A stretch of DNA of 43,015 nucleotides from Sphaerochaetaceae bacterium (GCA_016302165.1 JAEDOD010000004.1:1-43015), one strand, 5' to 3'; numbered from the stretch's first letter, positions 8,553 through 16,843 are shown. A program made the numbers and translations. Notes: generated by a model not told the origin, from the letters alone.

Positions 8553-8954
8553 TTACTTCTTTCTGAAGAAGGCCTGACTGTAGCAGGTGGTATACTCAGG
8601 AGTGATCAGTGCAGCCACTCCTCCCTGAGGAACAAAGCCGGAAGCGATAATAGTCTCCATATCCTCCCTTATTGCAGTCTCTATTTCGTCTTCCTCTTCA
8701 TCTAATAGGTCATAATCTTCATCATCCTCAAAGAGCTCTGAATCATCGTCTTCATCCAACAATTCCTCATCGTCGTTCTCAGACAGATCCTCCATATCCA
8801 TTACTCCATCATCAAACTCATCCCAATCCTCATCGTCTTCCTGAGGAATGAATATTCCGTCATTCCATTCGTAGACGATATAGTCTCCTGCAGGAGTCTC
8901 AGCCTTCGCTGCAAGAAAGATTGTCCTTCCGCCCAGTTCAATTGAATAAGCCAT
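8553..8954 (-). CDS. Highly acidic protein of unknown function
   Basis: A 133-residue protein in which 45 residues are Asp or Glu, most of them in a central stretch of about residues 39-98. The N-terminal 35 residues look like a small beta-rich unit (GGRTIFLAAK, then DYIVYEWNDG). The C-terminal 35 residues are again ordinary and end FFRKK. The start resembles DUF1292-like small acidic proteins, but I do not recognise it with confidence. AGGAGG lies 8 nt before ATG 8954, and a strong terminator follows, so it is a monocistronic expressed gene. No signal peptide or membrane helix is seen. Possible roles such as a nucleic-acid mimic or metal buffer are speculation. Confidence 0.7.
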   Translation of the reverse strand: MAYSIELGGRTIFLAAKAETPAGDYIVYEWNDGIFIPQEDDEDWDEFDDGVMDMEDLSENDDEELLDEDDDSELFEDDEDYDLLDEEEDEIETAIREDMETIIASGFVPQGGVAALITPEYTTCYSQAFFRKK

Positions 8955-8987
8955 ATGATAATCCTCCTATAAGGTTATATATAGAAT

Positions 8988-9022
8988 ATATCCCATTTTG
9001 ACATCTAAGCAAAATGGGATAT
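8988..9022. repeat. Perfect 13-bp inverted repeat between trmB and the acidic-protein gene
   Basis: ATATCCCATTTTG (8988-9000) and CAAAATGGGATAT (9010-9022) are exact reverse complements around a 9-nt loop. It lies after the trmB stop and upstream of the acidic-protein gene, on whose strand it overlaps a possible promoter (-35 TTGCTT, -10 TATTCT). It could be a weak terminator of mfd-trmB (the T tract is poor) or an operator. Confidence 0.7.
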
Positions 9023-9050
9023 TGAATTCTTCAGAATAATGACACAGGAA

Positions 9051-9773
9051 TTACTTCTTCCTTTCAAACCAGATTTCGTTGATTACGTAATCCTTGTCCA
9101 TACCCTTCTGCTCGAACTTTGTAAGGGGCCTCCAGGTCACAGGAGGAGCAAAAGTATAGAAGGGATTCATCAACAGGGGCTCATCCTTAACCAGTTCCAG
9201 CACTTCATCAGCATATTCCTGCCAGTCTGTCACCATATAGATGTATCCTCCCTTCTTCAGCTTTGTGGCAAGAAGGTGGAGGAAGGAAGGATTCATGATC
9301 CTTCTCTTATGGTGCTTCTTCTTAGGCCAAGGATCTGGGAAGAAGATATGGAACCCTTCCACGCTTTCATCCGGAATCATATGCTCAAGAACATCCACAG
9401 CATTGAATCTCATGATCCTTACGTTGTCGATATCGTTCTCACCCAGAGTCTTCAACAGCTGTACAAACCCCTTGAGATAGACTTCAAGACCGATGTAGTT
9501 GTTCTCAGGCTTAATAAGTGCCATTTTGGCTGTGGTCTCACCGTTACCGAACCCAATTTCAATGATGGTAGGGTTATCATTGGAGAAAATGGCGCTGTAA
9601 TCCAGCATTTCGTCCTTGAAGAAAAGACCATAATGAGGCATATACTTCACCACAGCATCCTTTTCCTTATCTTCAAGGATATTGTTACGGAGCACATAGC
9701 TTTTGATGGTACGCTCCCTACCCTCCCTAATTTCTATTTTTCCGATATTCTCCAGTATTTCCTTCTGGTCCAT
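9051..9773 (-). CDS. trmB: tRNA (guanine-N7-)-methyltransferase TrmB
   Basis: Methylates G46 of the tRNA variable loop using SAM. The 240-residue protein has the SAM-binding motif EIGFGNG (residues 72-78) and the family signature FPDPWPKKKHHKRR near residue 150. ATG 9773 is chosen because it shares its A with the upstream mfd TGA (TGATG), giving translational coupling, and AGGAG lies 8-9 nt before it; a TTG one codon upstream is less likely. It is the second gene of an mfd-trmB operon. Length is typical for TrmB. Confidence 0.95.
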   Translation of the reverse strand: MDQKEILENIGKIEIREGRERTIKSYVLRNNILEDKEKDAVVKYMPHYGLFFKDEMLDYSAIFSNDNPTIIEIGFGNGETTAKMALIKPENNYIGLEVYLKGFVQLLKTLGENDIDNVRIMRFNAVDVLEHMIPDESVEGFHIFFPDPWPKKKHHKRRIMNPSFLHLLATKLKKGGYIYMVTDWQEYADEVLELVKDEPLLMNPFYTFAPPVTWRPLTKFEQKGMDKDYVINEIWFERKK

Positions 9774-12700
9774 CAAATTAATCTCCTGAGAGTCTCTAGT
9801 ATGAACTGGGCCTTATCCTTCAATGATACAGCCTCCACATTCAGAATCATATGATCCATCCGTCTTGGATCAAGCCTTACCCTTCCTCCAGACAGTGTCA
9901 CAAGATTTACTACCTTGGAAGGGTTCATTATTGCTACCTCGCTGAAGGTCACATCTGCTACTCCCCGGTTTTCTGTCAGATGGTAGATCTTAAGCTTTCT
10001 GCAAAGAATCTTTATTTCAGCAATGCAGAAAAGGTTGTCTACCTCCTCTGGAATAGTTCCGAACCTGTTCTCAGCTTCGCTCTTCAGACCTTCCAGCTGT
10101 CCTTCGGTGGTAATGGATGCAATCTTCTTATACATCTCAAACTTTGCTGTAGGATCAGAGATATAGCTGTCTGGAATGAAACCAGTGTAATCAAGTTCCA
10201 GAAGCACTTCCTTCTCAGAGCTTTCTTCACTGTCTGTGAGACGGTCAATCTCCTCTTCGATAAGCTTCAGGTACATATCAAGACCTACAGCCTCCAGGTG
10301 GCCTGACTGCTCCCGTCCCAGGATATTGCCCGCTCCTCTGATCTCCATGTCCTTCATGCTTATCTTGAAGCCAGCTCCCAGCTCAGTATTCTCGCTAAGT
10401 ACCCTAAGCCTCTTTACAGCATCATCATTCAGCCTTCCTGTATCTGGATAGAGAAGATAGCAGTAGGCCTTCCTGTCGCTTCTTCCCACTCTTCCCCTCA
10501 GCTGATAGAGCTGGGCCAGGCCAAGCCTGTCCGCCCTGTCGATGATGATTGTGTTTACATTAGGAATATCTATTCCGTTCTCAATGATTGTGGTGGAAAC
10601 AAGAACCTGCACTCCCTCATAGATGAAGCGGTGCATGATGTCATCAAGCTCCTCAGATCCCATCTGGCCATGGGCACACTCGATTATGGCCGAAGGCACA
10701 GCCTTCCTGAGGATCATTGTAATCTCCTCAAGATCTTCAATCCTGTTATGGAGATAGAAGACCTGTCCTCCCCTTCCGATTTCCCTCTTTATGGCCTCAA
10801 CCACAACAGGAAGGTCATACTCCCCTATCTTGGTGTCAATAGGAAGCCTTTCACGGGGAGCTGTGGTAAGGAGAGACATATCCCTTACCTTCAAGAGCGA
10901 CATATAGAGGGTACGGGGAATAGGAGTTGCAGACAGCGTCAGACAATCCACGTTTGTCTTCATCTGCTTGATCTTCTCCTTGTCCTTCACTCCGAAGCGC
11001 TGCTCTTCATCCACTATCAGAAGTCCCAGATCCTTGAAGATGATATTCTTGGAAAGTATCTTATGAGTACCGAAGAGAACATCCAAGGTTCCGTCAGCAA
11101 GGCTGTTCAATACCTTCTTCTGCTCCTTGGAGGAGACGAACCTTGTACTGAGGCCAACGTTGAGAGGGAAACCTTCAATCCTTTTTTTGAAGTTCTCATA
11201 GTGCTGCTGGGCAAGGATAACTGTTGGTGCAAGGAAGGCTACCTGCTTGCCGGACATTACAGCCTTGAAGGCGGCACGGAAGGCGATTTCTGTCTTTCCA
11301 TAGCCTACGTCTCCGCATACCAGACGGTCCATGCACTTGTCACTTTCCATGTCCTTCTTGATCTCTTCAATGCACTTCAGCTGGTCTGGAGTCTCTGTAA
11401 AGGGGAAGGAAGCTTCAAAGGTGACCTGCCAGTCATTATCCTTCTGGAAGGGGAAACCCTGTCTGTGCTCACGCTCTGCATATAGCTTCACCAGCTCCTG
11501 GGCAAGAAGCTCTGCGCTCCGTCTGGCCTTCTCCTTCTTCTTTGACCAGGAGGAGGAGCCGACGCTGTCAAGCTTAGGTGGCTTTCCGTCGTTTCCTATA
11601 TATTTCTGGACAAGGTTGGCCTGCTCAATAGGGACATAGATCGTATCCCCTTCCCCATACTTTATCTTTATGTAGTCACGCTCATTGTCGCTGAGCTTGA
11701 TCCTGTCAATCTTCTCAAACTGTCCGATACCGTAGTTTACGTGAACTACATAATCTCCTGGAGAAAGAGATACAAAGGAATCCAATGGAGAGGAGACTGT
11801 CTCCACCACGGTCTTCATCCTTGTCTTCTTCCTGCCGAAGATTTCATTGTCCAGGATTACGGCATATTTCAAGGATGGAATAAGGAAGCCGGAGGAAAGG
11901 TCAGCTACAGTGAGAGTCACATCATATCCGCCCAGCACATTCTCCAGTCTCTCCTTCTGTACAGCAGAGGGAGCTACAATCTCCACCGTCCACCCTTCCT
12001 TCTCCATTACCTTCAGTTCATCCTTGAAGAAGGTTACGTTACCGAAATAGGAATGGGATGGCTCAAGAAGGAAGTGATAATGGTCTGGAGCCATAATGTC
12101 ATAGATGAAGAAGCAGGAATTGCGGGATGAGATAAAAGCTTTCCAGTCTGTAAGATACTTCTCTGGAGGAAGAACATCCGGCTCCCTCTTGTAGGCTTCG
12201 TTGAACCTAAGCTTCGCTTCCTTCCCCATGGCTTTCCAGCTGGTCTCCACCTTCTCCTGGCCCACCACTATGAAGTAGTCGTCTTTACGTAGGGAGGGAA
12301 GGATTGAGACATGCTCCACCTTCACTTCAGAGCCCAAAGGAAGAAGGGAGATGGAAACGCTTCTCACGCCTTTATCTGCCTGCTGGGAGAAGGGATCGAA
12401 ATAGGAGATCCTGTCTATTTCGTCCCATTCCATATATAGCCTTACAGGTTTTTCAAAGCCATAGGGATAGATGTCCATCACTTCTCCACGGAAGCTGAAG
12501 GATCCTTCCTCTGTACATTGGGAAGTACGGAAATATCCATTCTCCACCAGGACTGAAGAAAGATCATCCCTGTCGATGGTTTCTCCAGCCTTAAGGGTGA
12601 CAGTCATATCACTGATGGATGAGGATGAAAGAAGAGGAGATGTAAAGGACCTGAGGGAGGCCACAACTATGGCCTTTCTGGCTCCTTCCATCCTTTCCTG

Positions 12701-13012
12701 GGCCTTCATCCTGGCCATTTCGCTTTTTGATGATGAGAACTCGGAATAGAGCTGCTTGCCGTCGGAGGGAAGATGGATCACAGGACAGTTTTCCACACCT
12801 TTCAGATCCTCCATCAGCGACAGTGCATAATCATCTGTAGGGACTATGGCAAAAACACGGCCGCCCCTTTTTTCTGCAATGCACCTTATTAAGGCAGAAA
12901 GGGGATAGAAGTCTATTGAATCAGCACTTATAGGTGCATCCTGGTTCTTCACAAAGGCCTTGTAGGCCGAGCTTTGACGTATGAAGTCAAAGACAATCTT
13001 TTCAAAAGCCAT
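9773..13012 (-). CDS. mfd: Transcription-repair coupling factor Mfd
   Basis: Displaces RNA polymerase stalled at lesions and recruits UvrA. The 1079-residue protein has a UvrB-like N-terminal module, a polymerase-interacting region in the middle, and a RecG-like motor. Visible motor motifs are Walker A GDVGYGKTE (about residue 567), the Walker B region VDEEQRFG, motif III SATPIPRTLYMS and motif VI QLRGRVGRSDR (about residue 841), followed by the C-terminal TRCF domain. It is the first gene of the operon with trmB. The start ATG 13012 has no Shine-Dalgarno; the promoter at 13028-13057 predicts a leader of only about 8 nt. Confidence 0.97.
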   Translation of the reverse strand: MAFEKIVFDFIRQSSAYKAFVKNQDAPISADSIDFYPLSALIRCIAEKRGGRVFAIVPTDDYALSLMEDLKGVENCPVIHLPSDGKQLYSEFSSSKSEMARMKAQERMEGARKAIVVASLRSFTSPLLSSSSISDMTVTLKAGETIDRDDLSSVLVENGYFRTSQCTEEGSFSFRGEVMDIYPYGFEKPVRLYMEWDEIDRISYFDPFSQQADKGVRSVSISLLPLGSEVKVEHVSILPSLRKDDYFIVVGQEKVETSWKAMGKEAKLRFNEAYKREPDVLPPEKYLTDWKAFISSRNSCFFIYDIMAPDHYHFLLEPSHSYFGNVTFFKDELKVMEKEGWTVEIVAPSAVQKERLENVLGGYDVTLTVADLSSGFLIPSLKYAVILDNEIFGRKKTRMKTVVETVSSPLDSFVSLSPGDYVVHVNYGIGQFEKIDRIKLSDNERDYIKIKYGEGDTIYVPIEQANLVQKYIGNDGKPPKLDSVGSSSWSKKKEKARRSAELLAQELVKLYAEREHRQGFPFQKDNDWQVTFEASFPFTETPDQLKCIEEIKKDMESDKCMDRLVCGDVGYGKTEIAFRAAFKAVMSGKQVAFLAPTVILAQQHYENFKKRIEGFPLNVGLSTRFVSSKEQKKVLNSLADGTLDVLFGTHKILSKNIIFKDLGLLIVDEEQRFGVKDKEKIKQMKTNVDCLTLSATPIPRTLYMSLLKVRDMSLLTTAPRERLPIDTKIGEYDLPVVVEAIKREIGRGGQVFYLHNRIEDLEEITMILRKAVPSAIIECAHGQMGSEELDDIMHRFIYEGVQVLVSTTIIENGIDIPNVNTIIIDRADRLGLAQLYQLRGRVGRSDRKAYCYLLYPDTGRLNDDAVKRLRVLSENTELGAGFKISMKDMEIRGAGNILGREQSGHLEAVGLDMYLKLIEEEIDRLTDSEESSEKEVLLELDYTGFIPDSYISDPTAKFEMYKKIASITTEGQLEGLKSEAENRFGTIPEEVDNLFCIAEIKILCRKLKIYHLTENRGVADVTFSEVAIMNPSKVVNLVTLSGGRVRLDPRRMDHMILNVEAVSLKDKAQFILETLRRLI

Positions 13013-13027
13013 TTCGGTACCGGTGAA

Positions 13028-13057
13028 AATATATCAAAAAAGAATAAAGCGATTCAA
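13028..13057 (-). promoter_or_regulatory. mfd promoter with very short leader
   Basis: Minus strand: -35 TTGAAT (13052-13057), 18 bp, -10 TATATT (13028-13033). The -10 ends 15 nt before the mfd ATG, predicting a leader of about 8 nt with no room for a normal Shine-Dalgarno. Confidence 0.55.
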
Positions 13058-13137
13058 CACTAAGGTCCTATGTGATCCTGGCGAAAACTTCTTGACATAC
13101 CTTGGCCTTTGGAGTCTCCTCTATAGAGAGGTTGAAA

Positions 13138-13944
13138 ATGTATCTAGATAAAGAAAAGCTTGACAGAATCCAGGAAGAAATCTACTCCTCAGGAAAATGG
13201 GCTGTTGAAAAACAGGGGGACCTTCACATATCCCTTAAGGAAGACAAGTCTGTGGTCACTGAAGTGGACATCACCATAAGCCATAGAATCCTTGCCCTCA
13301 TCAAGTCTCTCTTTCCGGATGCAGCCATAATCTCCGAGGAGGAGATTACAGAAGAGAAGGATAATCCACCCTACACCTTTGTCTTGGACCCTATCGACGG
13401 CACAGATGTCTATAGCCAGGGCTTCCCTTCCTTCTGCATCGCCCTTGGAATTCTCGACAGCAACAAGGAACCTGTGGGAGCCATGATCTATGCTCCACGC
13501 TTCGGTGTGGGAACAGATGAGGGAGCCTTCCTTCGTCTGGATCCGGAGGGAGAACTTCTTCTTAACGGTAGGAAATTCACAATGAAGGGAGACAAGAAGA
13601 CAGTACGACAGCTGGCTGTGTCCTCAACATGCATCTGGAAGTTCGACTTCACAAAATACAGAGGAAAGGCAAGAAGCCTTGGATGCTCGATTCTTCATAT
13701 TCTTCTTCCTGTGCTCTTTCCTTCCATTGCAGCTTCCATCAATGAGCCCAGCTTCATCTGGGATTATGCTGCCGCCCATGCTGTAATCAGAAGTCAGGGA
13801 ATGGATCTCTTTGCTCCGGATGGAAGTAGATATGTATACTCTTCCTCTTTTCTCAATAGGGAAAGAAGCGAAACTCCTGTATATGGAGGAGAGAAGGAGA
13901 CTGTAGAGGAGCTGATCAAGCTCTGTCCACAAAGAGAACTGTAG
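13138..13944 (+). CDS. Inositol monophosphatase family phosphatase
   Basis: Mg-dependent sugar or nucleotide phosphate hydrolase of the IMPase/CysQ/FBPase-like family, 268 residues. Metal-binding motifs are visible: S66-E67-E68 (ISEEE), the signature LDPIDGTD (residues 83-90), and WDYAA near residue 209. This is enough for family assignment but not to separate inositol-1-phosphatase from PAP phosphatase or a NagD-like role. ATG 13138 is preceded by GAGAGGT at 5 nt; the frame extends upstream to a TTG at 13102 that lacks support. A TTGACA lies at 13092-13097 but no good -10 follows. Its last 29 nt overlap the convergent NTPase gene. Confidence 0.88.
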   Translation: MYLDKEKLDRIQEEIYSSGKWAVEKQGDLHISLKEDKSVVTEVDITISHRILALIKSLFPDAAIISEEEITEEKDNPPYTFVLDPIDGTDVYSQGFPSFCIALGILDSNKEPVGAMIYAPRFGVGTDEGAFLRLDPEGELLLNGRKFTMKGDKKTVRQLAVSSTCIWKFDFTKYRGKARSLGCSILHILLPVLFPSIAASINEPSFIWDYAAAHAVIRSQGMDLFAPDGSRYVYSSSFLNRERSETPVYGGEKETVEELIKLCPQREL

Positions 13945-14356
13945 GCTCCAGAAAGGGGAAGAATCTGTTCTTCACGTCCTCTACAAAGGAGTCTCTAACT
14001 CCAAGAACTAGAGTTATATCCCTATCCTTCACCTTTTCAAGGAAGGGGGCGAAGCCCTTCCCTTCAATTTCCATCTGTCCAACTTCGTCAACAACAACCA
14101 CTCCCTCCCTTTCCTCTAAGAGGGAGGAGACAGCACCTAGAAATGCGCTTTCGTTGACGTACCATCTTTTCCAGAGGTCAGGAAACTTAGGATAGGGGGA
14201 AAGTAGAAGTGTCTCCTCTCCGCTATTGAGATTCAGGAGAAAGTATTCCTCTCCCCTATGAACAGTTACAAAGCCCTTTTCCTTACCGTAGAGCTTCAAA
14301 ATGGTAGTGGTCTTCCCACTGCCCTTCTTTCCTGTGATTATTCTACAGCTCTTCAT
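13916..14356 (-). CDS. THEP1-like nucleoside triphosphatase
   Basis: Small P-loop NTPase of 146 residues. Walker A is GKKGSGKT (residues 9-16) directly after the start, and Walker B reads VVVVDEVGQMEIEG, matching the DEIGxME pattern of the THEP1/NTPase_1 family. The biological role of this family is poorly known; some hydrolyse NTPs in vitro. I prefer ATG 14356 because family members begin just before the P-loop; an in-frame ATG at 14380 also exists. It overlaps the end of the upstream ACT-like gene by 14 nt, so the two are probably translated together. It overlaps the convergent phosphatase gene tail to tail. Confidence 0.75.
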   Translation of the reverse strand: MKSCRIITGKKGSGKTTTILKLYGKEKGFVTVHRGEEYFLLNLNSGEETLLLSPYPKFPDLWKRWYVNESAFLGAVSSLLEEREGVVVVDEVGQMEIEGKGFAPFLEKVKDRDITLVLGVRDSFVEDVKNRFFPFLEPTVLFVDRA

Positions 14357-15008
14357 CGAGGAACGTCTGAAGCACTCCATAGGCCCGGAGTGAGTCTGTT
14401 CGTCTGATTATGAATGTCAACACATTGAGGGTGGATACAATCTCAAAGATATTTATGTTCTCCCAGGCCAGCTTCCTGGTGGCAAGATAAGTGATGCCAG
14501 GAGTCTCAAGGAAGTTGTCTTTGAAGACAATGGTCAGGGCCACCATATCGCTTTCCCTGGCAATCACCTTCTCCTTCTTTACCATTTCATCTATAAGAGC
14601 CCTATGTTTGTCGCTGACAGTGACCACTATTTCATGCTCCCCTATGGAAACATTCAGAAAGTCTCCACTTTCAGGGTGCACCTGGTCATACAGGTCAGGG
14701 AGGCTTTCTATGAAGGCCTTGGAACGGGCGATGTTGACATCATATATGCTGGTCTTCATGCTCAGCTCATAATCTATCTTCCTTCCTCCGTCAGAAACCT
14801 TGTTCTGCTTCTTCAGATCCTGGGCATAGCGCCTGATGGCCATGACAATGGAGGCGTTGGAAACCTCCCCTCCATATAGCTGCTCCACCTTAGGCTTTAT
14901 GAAGGAGGCCAGGTTGGAAAAGGAGATTACTTCCTGGATAAGCATCTCTGAAATGAAGGGAGAACGGTTGATTACATCTTTTACGCAGCTTGCAGCACTA
15001 CCAGCCAT
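14343..15008 (-). CDS. ACT-domain-like protein of unknown function
   Basis: A 221-residue soluble protein. The C-terminal part (ETPGITYLATRKLAWENI, then FEIVSTLNVLTFII) follows the pattern of the ACT ligand-binding domain of aspartate kinase, and a preceding repeat (LNVSIGEHEIVVTV) may be a second such unit. The N-terminal 60 residues look helical (KDVINRSPFISEMLIQEV) and could be a winged-helix or oligomerisation unit; that is inference. No catalytic motif is seen. ATG 15008 has GGTGGAGGT upstream. It is the first gene of a two-gene unit with the THEP1-like NTPase, suggesting a ligand-responsive partner. Confidence 0.65.
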   Translation of the reverse strand: MAGSAASCVKDVINRSPFISEMLIQEVISFSNLASFIKPKVEQLYGGEVSNASIVMAIRRYAQDLKKQNKVSDGGRKIDYELSMKTSIYDVNIARSKAFIESLPDLYDQVHPESGDFLNVSIGEHEIVVTVSDKHRALIDEMVKKEKVIARESDMVALTIVFKDNFLETPGITYLATRKLAWENINIFEIVSTLNVLTFIIRRTDSLRAYGVLQTFLDEEL

Positions 15009-15045
15009 GTTAGACCTCCACCTAATGTGTTATTTTAATAACGGT

Positions 15046-15074
15046 ATGTTACAATTTTTCCCTCTTATATACAA
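15046..15074 (-). promoter_or_regulatory. Promoter of the ACT-like gene
   Basis: Minus strand: -35 TTGTAT (15069-15074), 17 bp, -10 TAACAT (15046-15051). The -35 sits in a 15-mer (15066-15080) that recurs upstream of parA. Confidence 0.4.
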
Positions 15075-15142
15075 GTACTTACAGATTGTGTTTTTATGTA
15101 AAAGAAAGGAGCCAATAAAACATTTTCATCAAGGAAATGAAG

Positions 15143-15171
15143 ATGACCCCAAGAAAAAAAAGATTTATAAT
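15143..15171 (+). promoter_or_regulatory. nrdR promoter, leaderless
   Basis: -35 ATGACC (15143-15148), 17 bp, perfect -10 TATAAT (15166-15171). Only 6 nt separate the -10 from ATG 15178, so transcription should start on the start codon. No Shine-Dalgarno is present. Confidence 0.7.
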
Positions 15172-15177
15172 CCTCTC

Positions 15178-15636
15178 ATGAATTGCCCAAAATGTGGATC
15201 CTCAAAGGACAAGGTCCTGGAAAGCAGAAGCAACAAGGAAGGTACCTCCATCAGACGGAGGAGACAGTGCTGTGACTGCGGATATAGATTTACAAGCTAT
15301 GAACACATTGAGAGAAAGCCTATTGTGGTAATCAAGAAGGACGGCCGCCATCAGACCTTCGACATCGGTAAGGTTGAAAGAGGAATCAGGACCTGTACAG
15401 AGAAGCTTCCTCTAGGACAGGGAGAAATCGACAATATCCTCCACACCATTGAGGATGAAGTGTATGAAGTGGCACAGTCAAACAGGAACACCATATCCAG
15501 CAAGGAAATAGGTGAAGCTACCCTTCGCGCCCTCTACCCTGTGTCCCCTGTGGCATACGTAAGATTCGCCGCTGTCTACAGGGCTTTCGACACCCTTGAC
15601 CAGTTCATCAGCGAAATAGAGACGCTAAGAAACTAG
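15178..15636 (+). CDS. nrdR: Transcriptional repressor NrdR
   Basis: ATP/dATP-sensing repressor of ribonucleotide reductase genes. The 152-residue protein has an N-terminal zinc ribbon (C3, C6, C31, C34; MNCPKCG, then QCCDCGYRFTSYE) and an ATP-cone domain (IVVIKKDGRHQTFDIGKVERG onward). The start is fixed by the conserved M-x-C-P-x-C beginning of the family and matches the leaderless promoter. Its TAG stop lies in a CTAG palindrome shared with the stop of the convergent dgt gene. No ribonucleotide reductase gene is in the window. Confidence 0.96.
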   Translation: MNCPKCGSSKDKVLESRSNKEGTSIRRRRQCCDCGYRFTSYEHIERKPIVVIKKDGRHQTFDIGKVERGIRTCTEKLPLGQGEIDNILHTIEDEVYEVAQSNRNTISSKEIGEATLRALYPVSPVAYVRFAAVYRAFDTLDQFISEIETLRN

Positions 15637-16793
15637 AAGCTCTTGACGTCGAACCACTTACCTGTCTGGGACTGCTCTATCTCATCATTCAGGTGTTCTG
15701 GCTTAAGTATTTCGTTTGCGCAGTCCAGGCAGAAGTTATCTGTCATTCCGGCCACATAGTCCAGGATCATCCTTCTGTCGCTTCCTTCCTTCTCCATATA
15801 CACTGGATACATCTCCTTTATATGGCAGAAGAATCCTGCTGAAAGCATATTCCTCTCCTCCATATATCCTCTTTCGTCAAGACCGAAGGATGAATAGAGC
15901 TCCTCAAGATAATCCACAATCAACTTCAGAAGCCTTGAGAAGTATCTGTTGTACCCATTAAGGATTTTTGAACGGTAGATATTTTGGTAATTGAAGTCGC
16001 TGAAAGCCTTTACAGCTTCGAAAACAGGCTCTGAGAACCCAATTCCCGTCTCTTCGTCAGCTCCCTTTATCAGGTCATTTACAAGAGAAGTGATTATCTG
16101 GCTGTTGGTGGTTCCAAGCCTTTCTTTCACCACTTCCGGCAGGTCTTCACCTTTGACGATCCCCAGTCTGGAAGCATCCTCGAAATCCCTTCCCAGGTAT
16201 GCAATGGAATCTGAGAATCTCACCACCACACCTTCATATGTGGCTGGAATCAGGCCGGAACGGGAAGAGAGGGAGGAAAGGTCCCTTTCCTTGAAGGTCG
16301 GGACAATCCTACGGCTTATGCTTTCTCCGTTGTGGCACACTATTCCATCCCTTACAGCATAGGTAAGATTAAGGCCGTTTCCATTATTGGAGAGAAAATC
16401 CACAACCCTCAAGGAGTTGATCTCATGCTCAAAGGGAGGAAGACCACGATCCTGGCAAAGCTTGCTGATTATCCTTTCCCCAGTGTGACCAAAAGGAGTA
16501 TGACCAAGGTCATGGCCCACGCCCATGGCCCAGGCAAGCTCAGTGTCCAGACCCAGGGGACGGCAGATGGTGGAAGCAATGGAGGCAACATGCAGCACAT
16601 GCTCCATACGGGTGCAGATGTGGTCGTTGGATGGAGCATAGAAGACCTGGGTCTTATGCTTAAGACGACGGAAGGGGGATGAGTGGATAATTGCTGTGGT
16701 ATCACGATAGTAGGCTCCCCTTATATCCTCTTCCCTATCCTTCACTCTCTTCATCAGAATACTCTGGTCCATTCTATTTTCAAGTAAAGCCAT
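15633..16793 (-). CDS. dgt: dGTP triphosphohydrolase-like HD-domain protein
   Basis: Cleaves dNTPs, classically dGTP, to the nucleoside and triphosphate, adjusting dNTP pools. The 386-residue protein has the HD-domain metal ligands H65 (RMEHVLH) and H94-D95 in GHDLGHTPFGH, with the upstream family motif SPFRRLKHKTQVF. Length and motifs fit the Dgt-like family rather than the shorter YfbR type. ATG 16793 has AGGAG at 10 nt. Convergent to nrdR, with which it shares a 4-nt CTAG overlap, so both genes of this locus act on deoxynucleotide supply. Its start region is overlapped by the promoter of the divergent membrane-protein gene. Confidence 0.93.
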   Translation of the reverse strand: MALLENRMDQSILMKRVKDREEDIRGAYYRDTTAIIHSSPFRRLKHKTQVFYAPSNDHICTRMEHVLHVASIASTICRPLGLDTELAWAMGVGHDLGHTPFGHTGERIISKLCQDRGLPPFEHEINSLRVVDFLSNNGNGLNLTYAVRDGIVCHNGESISRRIVPTFKERDLSSLSSRSGLIPATYEGVVVRFSDSIAYLGRDFEDASRLGIVKGEDLPEVVKERLGTTNSQIITSLVNDLIKGADEETGIGFSEPVFEAVKAFSDFNYQNIYRSKILNGYNRYFSRLLKLIVDYLEELYSSFGLDERGYMEERNMLSAGFFCHIKEMYPVYMEKEGSDRRMILDYVAGMTDNFCLDCANEILKPEHLNDEIEQSQTGKWFDVKSF

Positions 16794-16795
16794 GT

Positions 16796-16824
16796 TTGCC
16801 CAACTCCTATAGATTCATTATAAT
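16796..16824 (+). promoter_or_regulatory. Promoter of the small membrane protein, sharing a palindromic -10 with dgt
   Basis: Plus strand: -35 TTGCCC (16796-16801), 17 bp, -10 TATAAT (16819-16824). The octamer ATTATAAT (16817-16824) is palindromic, so the minus strand also reads TATAAT (16817-16822) toward dgt. The plus -35 overlaps the start of dgt. Confidence 0.6.
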
Positions 16825-16843
16825 AAAAATGGAGGTCTTTAAG

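Noticed and set aside
9039..9854. Long plus-strand open frame antisense to trmB
   Set aside because: The minus strand encodes clear TrmB motifs; the antisense translation has no recognisable family or ribosome binding site.
10631..11485. Long plus-strand open frame antisense to mfd
   Set aside because: Lies entirely inside mfd, with no family features.
13092..13126. Promoter of the phosphatase gene at TTGACA
   Set aside because: The nearest -10-like sequence is 23 bp away, beyond normal spacing.
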